Assembly: GCA_028023455.1 (NCBI GenBank)
Contig: JAQFVV010000458.1
Span: 308,001-372,000, forward strand
DNA: 64,000 bases
Origin: Epiperipatus broadwayi
Taxonomy: Eukaryota > Onychophora > Udeonychophora > Euonychophora > Peripatidae
Reading direction: 5' to 3'
Positions 13,100-25,655 of the stretch are shown piece by piece (position 1 is the stretch's first letter; each line of letters opens with the position of its first letter). Position numbers and translations under genes: made by a program. Below the pieces are notes generated by a model that was not told where the DNA came from, did no database searches, and saw only the letters and a program-made list of their open reading frames with translations.

Positions 13100-15150
13100 G
13101 CTATAAAATTTTTATTAAATAAAAAAGTAAAAGATGCACTGGTCAGATATAAACTTATCAATGCAAAAATGATGGCAGCTAAGTTTAAAGAGAAATCTTT
13201 TAATATATATTCCTACAGCAAATAATATAAATGATGAAATCAAGCATTTTTAAAGGGATGAAACCTAATACTAACTTAGGGTCTTGTAAATATATTAGTA
13301 TTATGGAAAATGAAAGTAATAATGGAGGATTATATTATGATCAAATATAACATTAGAAACATAATAAACATGGTGAGAGATTTTTACATATTATTTTAGA
13401 ATAATGAAATGATGTGAAACATGTAATTCCCACAGAGAAAAATTAACTATAGAAAATAGAAGTGATGGTCAAATGATGGAAAGACAAAGGATATGATAGG
13501 CATAATACAAAAAAATAAGATGATGATTAATATCAATACATTAACATCAAGCTTTCCAAGACACAAATATAGTTTCAAATTTTCAGTTAGATAATTGCAA
13601 ATTTCAAAAAATAATAACATTTAACCAAGATAACATAGATCAAAATATCAGACAATGATTAAGTTCAGGAGATGAAACATTGCTATGATTTTGAAGGAAG
13701 ATATTGAAGTTATATAGAGAAAAGATGCGGAATGACCATACAATACACTTAATATTCAAACAGAAAGAGGCATAGTAAATGCCGAAAAGAAGAAAGTATA
13801 ATTTAAAAACTGAAAAACAGCAATATAAAACAAAATGTGATATGGATAAAAAAAAATTTGTCAAGGATAGAAAAAAATAGTTAGAGACATAGAAAATTAT
13901 TGTAATAAGTACAAATCCAGAGAAATATATAAAATGCTAAGAATTTTAACAAGAAAATGCAGTCAAAATATTGGGAAAAGCAAGAAAAATGTTCATTAGT
14001 AAAAACAGTTAATAATAACATAATAGTCATGTAAAGGAGATTTTGATTTAAAAAAATATTGGTAAAAATAAAAGAATCTTAGTGAATTTGCACAATCATC
14101 TTACAATTGTGAAAATATTTATTAGACTTAAAAAGCAATGAATACATTAAAAAAAAACTTAAAAGTTGTAGATTAACTGCTGAAATGAATGAATATAGTG
14201 GAGAAAGCCTACTTCAAAAATTTCCAGGTTGTGAAATATTGAATAGAAAGAAAGTACAATATTTCAAGAATAAATAGAATCATTGCTAGTAACAATCTAT
14301 AACAAGAAAAGCTAATCCATTGCACTAAAAATGCATTTTAGAACAAATTCTAACTAACATCCTAAATCAAAAACTAAAGTCTTAAATGAAATGTTATTTG
14401 GCAGATGAATAAACTAAATTTAGAAAACCCATATAATAGTATCACTCTAGCTGCTTTGTCAACTTCCAAAAATATTTTGTCCCCAGTAATCAAGAAGTAG
14501 TTATTTACATTTTATGAAGAAGATACTAAACTAATTAATCATCTCAAAAGCAATTATGAAAGTGAAGAGAGTGAATCTGATTCGAAATTGGAAATGCATT
14601 AATTTCATTTAGAATATCTGTCCCACATTTGAAAAAAAAAAACTATCAAAGAAAAATGCAAAAGAACATCAGAGAATGGAAAGAAAATCAGTCAGTTTAA
14701 GATATGCAGATGATACAGTAATCATAAAAATAAACATAAGAGATGTTAGATAAAAAAAAGCAAAAAAATATGGTTTAAAATAGAAACATTGCCAAAGCAA
14801 AACAATAGTGTTTTAAAAAAATAAAAATTGAATGAATGGAAGACTGCCAAAGAAAATTAAAATTAATTATAGCCAGAGCAAAAAACAAATTCTTCTGTGT
14901 GTATATATTAATAATGGAAAACTTGACCAAGAAAAGAGCCTTTAAAAGAATATACTATAAAAAACTATTAGAAACTATATACATACATTTGATAAATGTC
15001 ACAAAGCATGGATGAGTTAATATACTTTGGCTGAACTTTCTTACAAAGAAAACAAAAAATCCATTGAACACTATAAAAGCTAAGTCAATAGTTTCTAATA
15101 AAATTTTAAAAAAAAATTGTTGATAGATATGTAACAAGAATTAAAATACA
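13100..15150 (+). mobile_element. Decayed LINE fragment with a YADD reverse-transcriptase motif
   Basis: A-rich plus-strand sequence with scattered LINE-like peptide fragments. SREIYKMLRILTRKC near 13920-13965 resembles the linker just before the reverse transcriptase in several LINE clades. LRYADDTVII follows at about 14697-14726, with YADD (motif C) at 14703-14714, preceded in another frame by ENGKKIS, as in the usual 'ING..I..LRYADDT' context. Stops interrupt every frame and both ends are indistinct. It lies inside the WD-repeat intron, antisense to the gene. The clade cannot be assigned from what remains. Confidence 0.45.
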
Positions 15151-15686
15151 TATATATATTTACTATTCTGTAACGAATATACTCCAATTCATTAAATAAA
15201 ATGATTAAAAAACAATATGACAAACAGATTAATAATAAGAGTCTGTGGTGGATATTTTAATACAAGAAGAAAATGAGTTAAAATGAAATTTCAATTCCAG
15301 ATATTTTCACTATTCAACTGTAACTATTAATTTGTTAAGCAATTTCAGTGAAGGTGTGAATATTAAACTATAAAGCAATAAATTAAACTGTCAAATTAGC
15401 AAAAATTATCAAGTGTAATATAAATTTATAATACCATATTTAATAAACTTAATTTAAATTCAATTTTAGCAATTATTACAATAGAGAATATTTTAAACAT
15501 CAACAACAAAACAATTTTTAAAATAATCAAGACATCAATAATATTTCTTTTAATTCATTCTGTGTTTTTTTCATGAAGTGATTATGATCTAGAAGATTTT
15601 TCAAAGAAATCGATAAATTACGTATTCTTATCAATAATTAAAAGTGAAACAATTTAAGTTATTTTTAAATTCTATCAAAAACTAAC

Positions 15687-15765
15687 CTTTATTGTTTTAT
15701 CGCAGGATCCAGAAACAATTTTATTTTCATCAAACTGGACACATAAAACAGCACCCTCATGACCT
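15687..15765 (-). CDS. WD-repeat protein, second visible exon
   Basis: A 79-base exon, preceded on the minus strand by a TATTTTAG acceptor and followed by GTTAGT. The first base completes an arginine codon split with the previous exon; 26 codons follow and it ends in phase 0. It encodes GHEGAVLCVQFD and IVSGSCDKTIK, the body of one WD40 blade with its GH and S-G-S core. Its end joins in frame to LW of the exon at 4812-5005, completing the 'IKLW' signature. Confidence rests on phase agreement with both neighbours. Confidence 0.9.
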
Positions 15766-18700
15766 CTAAAATATGTAAACAAAAGAAATGAATAAATATT
15801 TTTAAAAAAATTCAATGTTATATTCTAAAAATTACAAAATTTTACACAATAAATTATTCATAAAATCAAAAAACATCATATGATCCCAGATTACATAACA
15901 TTTTTCAAAAGTAAATCTCATTCTTCAATACTGCTATATATTGTAAGTCTGAGTAACCAAAAAAATAAAAAGTAGTAGTGCTTATTAAATCCATATTAAT
16001 AGATATCTGATTCATATTCTCAGAATAGTTCTAAATTATGATATTTTTCAGAATTAGATTTGGCTCCAATGCAATTGAACCTTATTGGACTTAATGCATA
16101 TTTCATCCAAAGATTTCAAAAACAACTTACTAGGTTGAATGAAAATCTATTTGCTTGCATAATTAAATAGAAAGCAATTTATTAACTGTACATTATAGTC
16201 AGTTTTAAAGCAAATGTAGATATCATTATCCTATAATTAGAATTAGGATAAAATCAAAACACATCACAATCTTAAATCATACAATGCTTTTCAAGAGCAA
16301 ATTTCTATTCTACTCCAAAACTGTTATTTATAAAAACATGAATAATAAAATACATATTAAAGGACATTTCTTATTGAATTCATATCTTGTGCTATATATC
16401 CATATCCTCAGATTGTTAAATTTTTATCATTTAATGAATCTCAATATTATTAACTTTCCATATCAAGCATAATAAAAATATACTTATATATATTTATTAA
16501 GGGGATTAATACTAGTCAGCAAATTCAGATAAAACTTGTGACTATATGTAACTCAAGCTCTCAGGTATCTCTTTATAAATGAGTATAAACATAAATGTCT
16601 TTCCATTCAGGAATATAGCAGCATCTGTACGATTTCATAAATATAATGAAAGATTTACTTGATTCAATGTATAATACAATCAACAGATAGTTTTTTCAGT
16701 TTACTTAAATGATGATGATGATTTTCACTGAGTGAGACAAAATTTTAGCAAGTAGGCAGATAATTTCTGAGTTAGATCAAAATATTCTCAAACATGACAG
16801 GTATAAGCTATACTATACTTTATGCTAGGAAGGTAAAAAAATTTCTCTCTTCTGGATGCTATATTGATAGTTGATAAAAAACAACTACATTTTTAGGATG
16901 TCTCAACCAGACATATAGACCAAGCTAAAACCATAAGCTTGAATTGATTATTGCTTCAATATGGATATATTTAAAGTATTGTTCTCATTTATGATTATCT
17001 GAACTAGCTTGAAGCATAATTGGGTTCACTACATACAATAGCTAATAGACAATATGATAATGTACATGTTAATCCAATTTTTTCAGAATATGTTAAGACT
17101 CATTTTTAAAAATAAACTGCTATGGTTCTTTCCATCTTAGTTCATTACTTTAATGCAATTTGAACTTTTTTTTCAAAACGTGGTTCAGATAACTCCTGCA
17201 TTAATCTTACTATCTACTCAGAAATTTTTATAACATATTAAAATCATTTATTCTATTGTTAGCTTTAATAACTTCTTGTTTATTTGAAAAACAATTTTTA
17301 TTACTTCTAATTTATTCTGAAAACAATTTTAATGAATTCATTAATTAATGTTTGCAGAATAAAACTTGATTTTTCAAAATATTACACATATTACAAAGCT
17401 CCAATAATTGATGATAAACTTGATTTATAGAAAAATTAGTATTAATACAATTGTCCAAATCTTTTGATATCATATATTTAATATTTACAGCTTAGATCAG
17501 TCTTTACAAATTTAAACTATTTGTGCTTGCAAGGATTCCTCTCCCTTTGCTTTCAATCAGAAAGATTGATTTCTACACTTTAAATTGCCTTGTGAAAATA
17601 CATTAGAATAACAAATTTTCATAATTCATTATCTTTTTATTAAATTAAATAAATGGCTATTTACTTTATCAAAACATACAAATGTGTTTGAGTGCATATA
17701 TTTCTCACTATGTAATTATACAAACATTCATTTCTTCATACTTTATTATTTGGCTCTGTGAAAAAATACTGATGCATTTATTCAAAATTTCATTAATTTT
17801 CTAATTTCTTGAGCACACCTTATGATTTGATTTATATTATTATAATATATGTGTACAAATACAATCCATAGATTATTTTTGGATCTATATTTTTACTTTC
17901 ACAAATTAAAAAAGATCTAATGTCCACAATCAATAAATGATTGTATCTTTGTAAAAATGATTAATGGATTAAAATTGCAAAGCATTCATCCTTATCAATT
18001 GATAAACTTCTATCTTTAAATATCTGTATTGTTTATAAAACTTTACATTCATTTTTGTTACCCTACCAAGCAATGAATGCTACATATCCTTTTAATTCAG
18101 TCACTAATAATATCACCAGTCAAAAAATCAATCAAGAATCATTTTTTTTAATGAAGACCTTCCTTAGAGGAAGTAGATTCTCATTTAACAAGATCAATGT
18201 AAAATATTTTTGACCAAGTTCATATTTAACATCTGTTGCAATTTGGCTATTTTTCAAAAGAATGAAACATCAATTTTCTTTAAATATACAGTATATGGGA
18301 TAAAACTTACTTTTTAATGCAATTATCACTTTAATATTAAAAGTGGAGAACAAATAGATTGAAAAATCCTGAGTTGAAATTCCCCTACTTGCATGTACTA
18401 ATTAATGATATCACTATTTATAAGGTTCATATAATATTAATTTCTTTTATATGTCACTTCTAACTACAACAAAATCCATAAAAACAATTGTTTTACATGT
18501 GAATGCATACAGATTCTTTATGATGATTTTTCTGTCTAATGAAAGTATTTTTGATGGTTAATTCCTATTTTGTGCAAAATTATAAAATTTAAATGCATAG
18601 AACCACATTAGATCGTTGTTTTCTGTTTATCAACGTATAATTTAAGGTCTTAAAAATAAAAACATCCCAACTTTTACTAATATTAATGCAATAAGACTAA

Positions 18701-19254
18701 TCATTAGAGAATACAAGCTTTCTTTCTCTAAACTTTCTTAATCTATTATTAGAGAACATAACTACTAATAAAAATGAATATAGATACCATTGCACAAAAC
18801 AATTTCTTATTATCACTAATATATTATTTATGATTTTAAGAAAAAAGTTACAAATCACATTCATTTAGGAATGGTTAATTTAGTGATGGTCACTGATGAA
18901 ACTCTTATAAGCAGAAGCTCCAGACCACATTAGGTAGAATATCAGGACCATCAAAGTGGGATTTGGCCTAAAGGTAATTGTTGTCATTACATTTGGACAA
19001 ACTATATGTTATTAAAAAATAATATCTTAATATTCAAAAAATAAATAAATAAACTTTATTGAGATATTATAAAACATCATTAAAAATTATCAATCAAAGA
19101 AATTTAAAAACATGCAGTTTTTTAATAAAAATTATTTTGTCATACTTCTAAAAAAATTTTAATAATGTAAAAGAATTAAAATGTACTCAAACTATACTAA
19201 AATTACAAAATAATTTTTAATATATAAGAGCTAAACGAGTATTGATAAACTTAC
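15766..19254 (-). other. 3.5 kb intron of the WD-repeat gene
   Basis: Donor GTAAGT at 19254 and acceptor TATTTTAG at 15766. The phase (AG + A) joins LTLR to GHEG. The sequence is AT-rich, with no other exon or element that I recognise. Confidence 0.85.
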
Positions 19255-19343
19255 CTAAGTGTGAGCCTGCAAAGACCAGTACGAATTGCCCAAACCTTTA
19301 ATGTTTTATCATAGGAACCACTTACAACTTTCTCATCATCAAC
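19255..19343 (-). CDS. WD-repeat protein, first visible exon
   Basis: An 89-base exon after a CTTTGATAAG acceptor, ending CTTAG before GTAAGT. It begins in phase 0 and encodes VDDEKVVSGSYDKTLKVW then AIRTGLCRLTL, the second half of a blade (S-G-S, D-K-T, V-W) and the strand leading to the next GH. Upstream exons, which would supply earlier blades and any F-box, were not found to the right and may lie beyond the window. Together the three exons give roughly two and a half blades of one propeller. Confidence 0.88.
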
Positions 19344-20597
19344 CTTATCAAAGGAGAAAAAAAAACATTCTGTCATAAAATGTTTGCTGATTTAGCTATC
19401 CATACTATATAATTATCAAATTATACATATCTGTATAAAATTTTCTATTATTATAAAATTACCTTAAAATATTGTAAAAGTCCTATAATTAATGATTATT
19501 TAATTAAAATGATATAAACCTGAATTAAATCAAAATTTTAATATTGATGTACAATAAATGGTTTTCTGATGTTACCATTTTCCAAACAATAAAAAATGTT
19601 AAAAAAAAAGAAAGATCATATTAAGTAAAGGATAATTTAAATATCTTTGATATCAAAAATTCTTTAAACAAAATTATTACAAAACAATTTAATTAATTAT
19701 GTATCTTGAATTTAAGAAAAAAACTGATTTGTAATTAATGAATAATTAAAATTGATTTCATTCTTATTACATGTAAAATATGTAGAGTATTATTTGTTAC
19801 AATGGTTTGATGTGATCCCAAATTTTTTTTGAATTTTTGATGCGTCTGAAAGAACTTTTTCTATTATCACCTGGCTCTATAGTCATGTCACCAGAAAACC
19901 AATTTAATCATTCAAAATTTGTGTGTGTGTTATTTTGAAAGAAGTAATTTTATTTATTCCCAAAATTTATAATTTTTTTTGTGAAGTTGCTAATAAGTGA
20001 ATATGGTGGCTATTCTATCTTCAGATTAAAAAAGAAAAGATAAAATTATAAACAAAAATTTTCAACTTTAAAATGAGTTTAATATTTATACAAATCAAAC
20101 TATAAAACACTAAATATTGTCTTCTAACTTCTACAGCATTTTTTTTTGAAAGACATCAATATTTTTCCTAATTAGAGTCCTCTATGACATTTTATATTAA
20201 GATATAACCTTCAATGTAAACATTCAATATCACACCTCTTTATAATACTTTCAAGATAATATTTATAAAGCAAATGTAATCAGACTCTTTCATGAAAGCC
20301 ATACTCAAATTCATAAAAAAAATACTTTGGTAAAAAGTATTTTATTCACTTCACATATTTAATTCATCAAAAATTTGCTCTTACAATAATAGATTCAAAA
20401 ATTGTCACACCATATTTAAAGAATATTACAGAACATTCTTAAATGATAATTTTCTAGTGCTCTATGTTATAATGATAAAGAGTCAATTTCTTCAATAGTG
20501 CAGAAAAATAGTCCTATATATAATTAATTTAATTAAAATAGTTATATCATTAATTTAATTGAAACAATTTATATCACTATAATAAAATTTAGGTAAT
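19344..20597. other. AT-rich DNA, probably upstream intron
   Basis: No exon, RNA gene or mobile element recognised on either strand. Confidence 0.5.
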
Positions 20598-22470
20598 TCA
20601 TCATCATCATCAACCATTATCAATCCACTGCAGGATGAAGCTCTCTCCAAGTTCAATTCATCTTCTCCTATCTTTAGCTTCTCTTCTCCACATCACCCCT
20701 GCACACTTTCTTATTTCATCCATCCATCTCTCATATGGTCTCTTTCTGGGTCTTTTACAATCTCTTGGAATCCCGTTTAAGATTTCAATTGTCCATCTAT
20801 TATCATCTCTTTTAGCAATATTTCCAGCCCAACTCCACTTCAGTCTTTTAATTTTTTCAATGAGGTTAATAACACCTGTTTCTTCCCTTACTCATATATT
20901 GCCTTTTCAATCTCTTCTTGTTACTCCCAACGTGCATCTTTCCATACTTCTTTGAATGGTCTGAAGTCTCTGTATTGCTCTTCTATTAAGTGTCCAAGTC
21001 TCAGATCCATAAGTAAGACCTTGTAAAACACATTTATTAAAAACCTTTCTTTTCAAACACATAGGCATATTTCCTTTTAGTATTAACTTCTACCAAAAGC
21101 ACTTCAACCAAGTTTAATTCTAGGATTTATTTCAACCATTATGTTTCCATCTGTATTAATAATCTGACCAAGGTATTTGTAACTACTAAATTCTTCTAAC
21201 TCATCACAATCAATCTTTATTTTCATATTTTGAGAAAATCCATTAAACATTATTTTAGTCTTTTTAACATTTATCTTTAGTCCTACTTTCCTACGATAAC
21301 TCCTGCAACATTTCCTGCAGCTCTAAAGCATTATTTGCAAAAAAAAAACATCATCTGCAAAATCTAAATGACTTAAATAATCTCATTTACTTTCACTCCT
21401 TTAGCATCCCATTTTAATCCATAAAGCACTTCTTGCAGCACTGCTGTAAAAAGTTTTGGAGATATGGAGTCACCCTGTCTTATACCCTTCTCAATGTTGA
21501 CTTTTCTACTATTATTATGTAATCTAATTGTTGCTGGTGCATTTTTATAAATATTCTTTAAAATATGACAATATCCTGGATCTATATCTTGATGATCCAA
21601 TGCTTTAATCACTGAAGAAATGTTTATAGAATCAAATGCCTTTTCATAATCTACAAATCCAAAGCATAATGACAACTCATATTCATTTGTCCTTTCTATA
21701 ACTTCTCTCAATACCTGGATATGATCTACTGTACCAAAACCACTTTTAAATCCAGCTTGTTCTCTTGGTTGATGGAAATACAATGTTCTCTGTAGACAAG
21801 TTGTAATTATCTTGGTAAAAAGTTTGTATAAAACTGATAAAAGGCTGATAGCTCTGTAATTTCTAATATCTTCTTTGTCATCCTTTTTAAATAATATTAA
21901 TATTGCATTTTTCCAATAATCTGGTACATCTTTATCATTTAGACATTTGGTATATAACTTTACTAAAATATTTTCTATTTCTTCAGCTGCTTCTTTTAAT
22001 ATATCAATTATAATTCTATCATTACCGGAAGCCTTTCCTTTTTTTCATACATTTAATTGCATGTCTCACTTCTTCATTAAAATTCTGGGCAATTCAGAAG
22101 ATGTAATAGATATAGGAGGTACTTGTTCTTTATTACTATATAATTCTTGATAGAAGTCTTCTACCCATTTCATGATGTCATCTCTCTTTTTAGTAATAAT
22201 TCCATCTTTTTTTCTTATTGCAGATATAAATTTCCTACCAATACCAAAATGTTGTTTTGCACTCTTGAGACTTTTATTCTCTTCTACAACTTTCCTTGCT
22301 AGGTCACAGTTATACTTTCTTATATCATACTAAACTCTTTTCTGCATCATTTTACAAAATTCGACATATTCAATCCTTTTTAATGCATCATTTTTGTATA
22401 TCTTATTTTTCTGTAAGTTGTTTCTGAAATTTTTAATTTTGCTATATATTTTTTTAATTTTCATCATGTA
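20598..22470 (-). mobile_element. RTE-clade non-LTR retrotransposon, 5' truncated
   Basis: On the minus strand this reads as the C-terminal half of an RTE endonuclease-reverse transcriptase, broken by several frameshifts. From 5' to 3' I see RKYNCDLARKVVEENKSLK, then RNYRAISLLSVLYKL, the palm stretch with FVDYEKAFDSI, RQGDSISPKLFTAVL, and SHLDFADDVFF with FADD at 21350-21361. Near the end are RPYERWMDEIRK and LQWIDNG. The right-hand end stops near 22470, so the endonuclease domain is missing. The left end carries the RTE-typical 3' sequence and a TGA-repeat tail (TCATCATCATCAT on the plus strand, 20598-20611). Confidence 0.9.
21373..21783 (-). pseudogene. RTE reverse-transcriptase core, fragment
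   Basis: This is the longest uninterrupted piece of the RTE polyprotein, 136 codons. It runs from the finger region (REQAGFKSGFGTVDHIQ) through motif A (FVDYEKAFDSI) and motif B (RQGDSISPKLF) to KWDAKGVKVNEI. A stop and frame change then separate it from motif C (FADD), so no active enzyme can be made. In RTE elements this domain copies RNA into DNA at a nicked target. Confidence 0.88.
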
Positions 22471-22670
22471 ATTATACTAACATTTTCTGATCATTTTTTC
22501 ATATTTGATTGCCATAATAGTTTGGCATTTTGGTCATGTGATTACAGCAGCAGGATTTTATTTTTTTGGTCATATTCTAATTCCTAATATCCTTGATATT
22601 TTGATTTTTAGAAGAGTTTGATTTTTTTTTTTTGATTGAGCATAGGTCTAACAAAATTTGTATGTTTATT

Positions 22671-23040
22671 TTTTAATTTTTCAACATGTGGCTATGGCTG
22701 TAACTTGATGTTTTGGTCATGTATTTTAGATTATTTTAGCTTATGCAAATTTCTTGTTTGAGGTATGCAATTTTTCTTTTGACTGCTGTATTTGACATTA
22801 TTTTAGTTTAGGCACATTTCTTGTTTGATTCTTATGCAATTTTTCTTTTGGCTACAGTTCTTATCCTTATTCAAGACATGGTTATGGCTATAATTTGATG
22901 TTTTGAGCATATATTTTAGATTATTTTAGCTTAGCACATTTCTTGTTTGAGTTTATGCAATTTTAATAGCACGTTTGGTCATAATTTGATCTTTTGGTCA
23001 TGTGATTTGATTGAACAGTTATACCAAATTTGAACATTTA
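22671..23040 (+). repeat. Degenerate tandem repeat, ~190-base period with ~95-base half-units
   Basis: The block starting CATGTGGCTATGGCTGTAAC near 22684 recurs near 22875 as CATGGTTATGGCTATAAT, followed each time by TTGATGTTTTG, TTTTAGATTATTTTAGCTTA and CACATTTCTTGTTTGA-like strings. A partial copy near 22790-22860 sits between them. TTTTGGTCATGTGATT strings lie on both sides (near 22525 and 22995), so an older array may extend outward. Confidence 0.7.
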
Positions 23041-23321
23041 TTTTTTAATTATTAATGGAAATTGTAACTTTTTGCCCATTGGTCAAAATAATTTGAACAT
23101 TACCTATGGCACCACAGTGAATTGTGCAATTTTATTTATTGCTTGGTTTTGTCAGATAGGTTTGAGACTACCCTTAGAAACCAAAATGGAGGAGAGCATG
23201 CACAAATAAGAATCAAATTTTTTTTTTTTTAAGTACAAGTAATACATTGGTATATACGTACTATATAAATCTTTCTAAGTAAAAAGAAAAACAATTAAAA
23301 CATTTAAATTGATACATATAT

Positions 23322-24110
23322 TGTAACGCTAACGGATATATGTTATAAAACTTACATATATCTGATGTTTCATAATTTTAAAAAAATTATGATCAAATTT
23401 ATTTAAAAGAATAGTTAAAGACACAATTATTTAAGTAGTTTTAAAACGTAGTTTTTGTAAAAATAAAAAAAGATTGTTATATATTTTTAAAAGAGAATAA
23501 AACTATTTATTAAAGCAAATGGGGGAAAGAATTAAAAAAACTCTCCTTTTTAAAGAAAATTCCTTTTTATAAATTAAGAAAGTAAAATGTATAAAAATAA
23601 GTAAATATGAAAAATCAGGATAAAATTTAGTTTGTAAAAGAAAAACTTTTGAAAATGTAATTAGTTTTAAAAGATTACTAATTAAATTAATTAAAAGAAA
23701 AACATGTAAACTATCTCATAAAATCGATAGTAGATTAACGTAAGAAAAAGATTAGATAACATGCAATGTAAAAATCAATTAGATTATGGAAAATATAAAA
23801 AATCAATTAGATTAAAAAAATGTAAAAATAAATTAAAAACAGATTTAAGTTACAATCAAAATTAAAAAACTATGATAAGGAATTAAAACAATGAGAGAGA
23901 AAAAGTATATAAAGTCACAATGGTCTACTGTTATTCAGTCTGGTCTTCAATCTGTAATTCAGTCCAGACTTCAATCTGTTAGAGTGGACTCTTGAGTCTG
24001 TAAATCAGTCCAGTCTGCATTTTGTGATTGATTCATTACATTATTCATTGTTCCAGAAATTCAGAAATCTAAGGACAAATAAAACCATTTATTACTGCTG
24101 TAGAAAATAT
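23322..24110 (+). mobile_element. LTR-like start of a TGTAAC-type element
   Basis: TGTAACGCTAACGG follows ATACATATAT, the same context as the LTRs at 25656 and 33716. A TATATAAAG box lies at 23906-23914 (+585) and AATAAA near 24078, the spacing seen in the 33716 LTR (TATA +646, AATAAA +785). Just after the TATA box lie about four imperfect ~24-base units built on TTCAGTCTGG and TTCAATCTGT (about 23934-24025), which could be promoter-proximal repeats. The right end of the LTR was not identified. No partner LTR is present, so this may be a solo LTR or a fragment. Confidence 0.4.
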
Positions 24111-25655
24111 TATTGCAGAAGCCACAGATCTAGAAACATGCAGCGCTAAACTGTTTAGAAGTGTTCGACTTGGCTTCAGGCCCCAAAGACCTCTGCAAAA
24201 TCGGCTGTCCCACTTGAACCCTCACTAAAAACTGATGCCAAAATCATAAAATAGATGCTGCCACTATTCTTTCTCTCTCCTATTGTCAAGACAAAGAATG
24301 GAAAACAAGCCCTGAAACTATCAGTAGAGACCAAAAAGCCAATCGGTTGGAAATTGACAATCATAAAAACCTGGCTAAATATATTTTGATCACTGTCTGT
24401 AGACACTTTATTTTTAAATGAAATGAACTTTAATTAACAAAGGACTATTATAAAAATTAGCGTGATTAATTATTTATATTTGTTTATGTAAAATATGAGA
24501 TTGTTATATTATATATGTGTACTTGAATAAATATTAATGTTTGCTTAAGTATTATTTGGTATATTCTCCGACTCTCTTATCACTGCGTCATCATTTATTT
24601 AAAGAGATAAATGTTCATATGTGTTAAGTAAATGTGCTGGATCATAGTTAAGAGTAGAGCTAGCTTGGGATATTTCAAGTGCTGGGTTATATGCCTGTCA
24701 TCTGAAGCATACAGACTATATAACATATGGTTGGATGGCACCTAAGTTTGATCTTCAAAACAAATAAAATGCAAGGGTTTTTGGGATTGCTAAACTTTTT
24801 TGAGTTTTTTTAAAAAGAAAATCTCATATAATAACTCCACTATAAGGTTTACTGACCATGGGTATTGTTGATGGCTATGCTATCAATGGATTCCCCCCCT
24901 CTGCTTGAAGGGCCGGTCCTTTGTTCCCATAGTATTAAACTTAAAAAATTAAATTAATTTTATTTAAAGATATAAAATAATAATTACCAAGAAGTTATGT
25001 ATAAGCATGATAATAAACTTATTAAAGTTTTAAAGTCAAAAGATATTAAAGTTATTTTAAAAGGTATTTTAAACCTTGTTAATATGGAAATTTCATGGGA
25101 CCTGGTTCAATATATATTCTTTGCTGTTTTAATATTAAGTATAAAATTGATTTAGATAGATTACTAGCAGAACTTATATGAAAATAGTATTCAGTAGAAG
25201 ATTTATTATATTACACAGGCATTCTCATTAATTGTTAATATCTATTTTTTATACTTAATTAAAAGTATTTATCAAGATCAGTGCCAATATGATATTATTC
25301 TTGAAAAGGCTATTTTTAATTTGTCAAAAACATAAGACTCATCAATTTGAAATGTATAAGTAAATCTTTAAATCAGATGTTATATTATAAACATGTCTGT
25401 TTTAAACTGATAATAATATTTTATTATTTTTTATTAACTATTATTCTATCCAATTGAAAGTTTTAAATATATTAAAATGTAAAAATGTATTAAATTGACA
25501 AATGTGCTATCAGCATCCAATTTGATCAACAAAGAAATTGTATATTTCTTACAACATGATCAAGAATTTCGTGCAATTTATATTAAATACCCACTTTGAC
25601 AAAAAAGATAACAAATTGTAACTTTTTATAAACTGTAAATAATATATATATATAT
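24111..25655. other. Unassigned sequence, possibly the U5 part of the preceding LTR
   Basis: No supportable gene. A 76-codon minus-strand open frame at 24176-24406 contains CFPFFVL and NSGSIYFM, faintly like the C-terminal strands of serpins, but the order of elements is wrong and the signal is weak. The 24840-24925 stretch is locally GC-richer. Confidence 0.4.

Larger units (their letters stand above)
5006..15686 (-). other. 10.7 kb intron of the WD-repeat gene
   Basis: The intron is bounded by a GTTAGT donor at the left end of the 15687-15765 exon and a TTTTTACAG acceptor at 5006. Reading across it joins CDKTIK to LWNLEG, an uninterrupted WD40 blade, so the exon pairing is well supported. 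It is packed with transposable elements: the Penelope-like pair, a nested LTR fragment and a decayed LINE. Confidence 0.85.

Noticed and set aside
20635-20955. 106-codon plus-strand ORF
   Set aside because: Antisense shadow of the RTE 3' coding region, which reads correctly on the minus strand.
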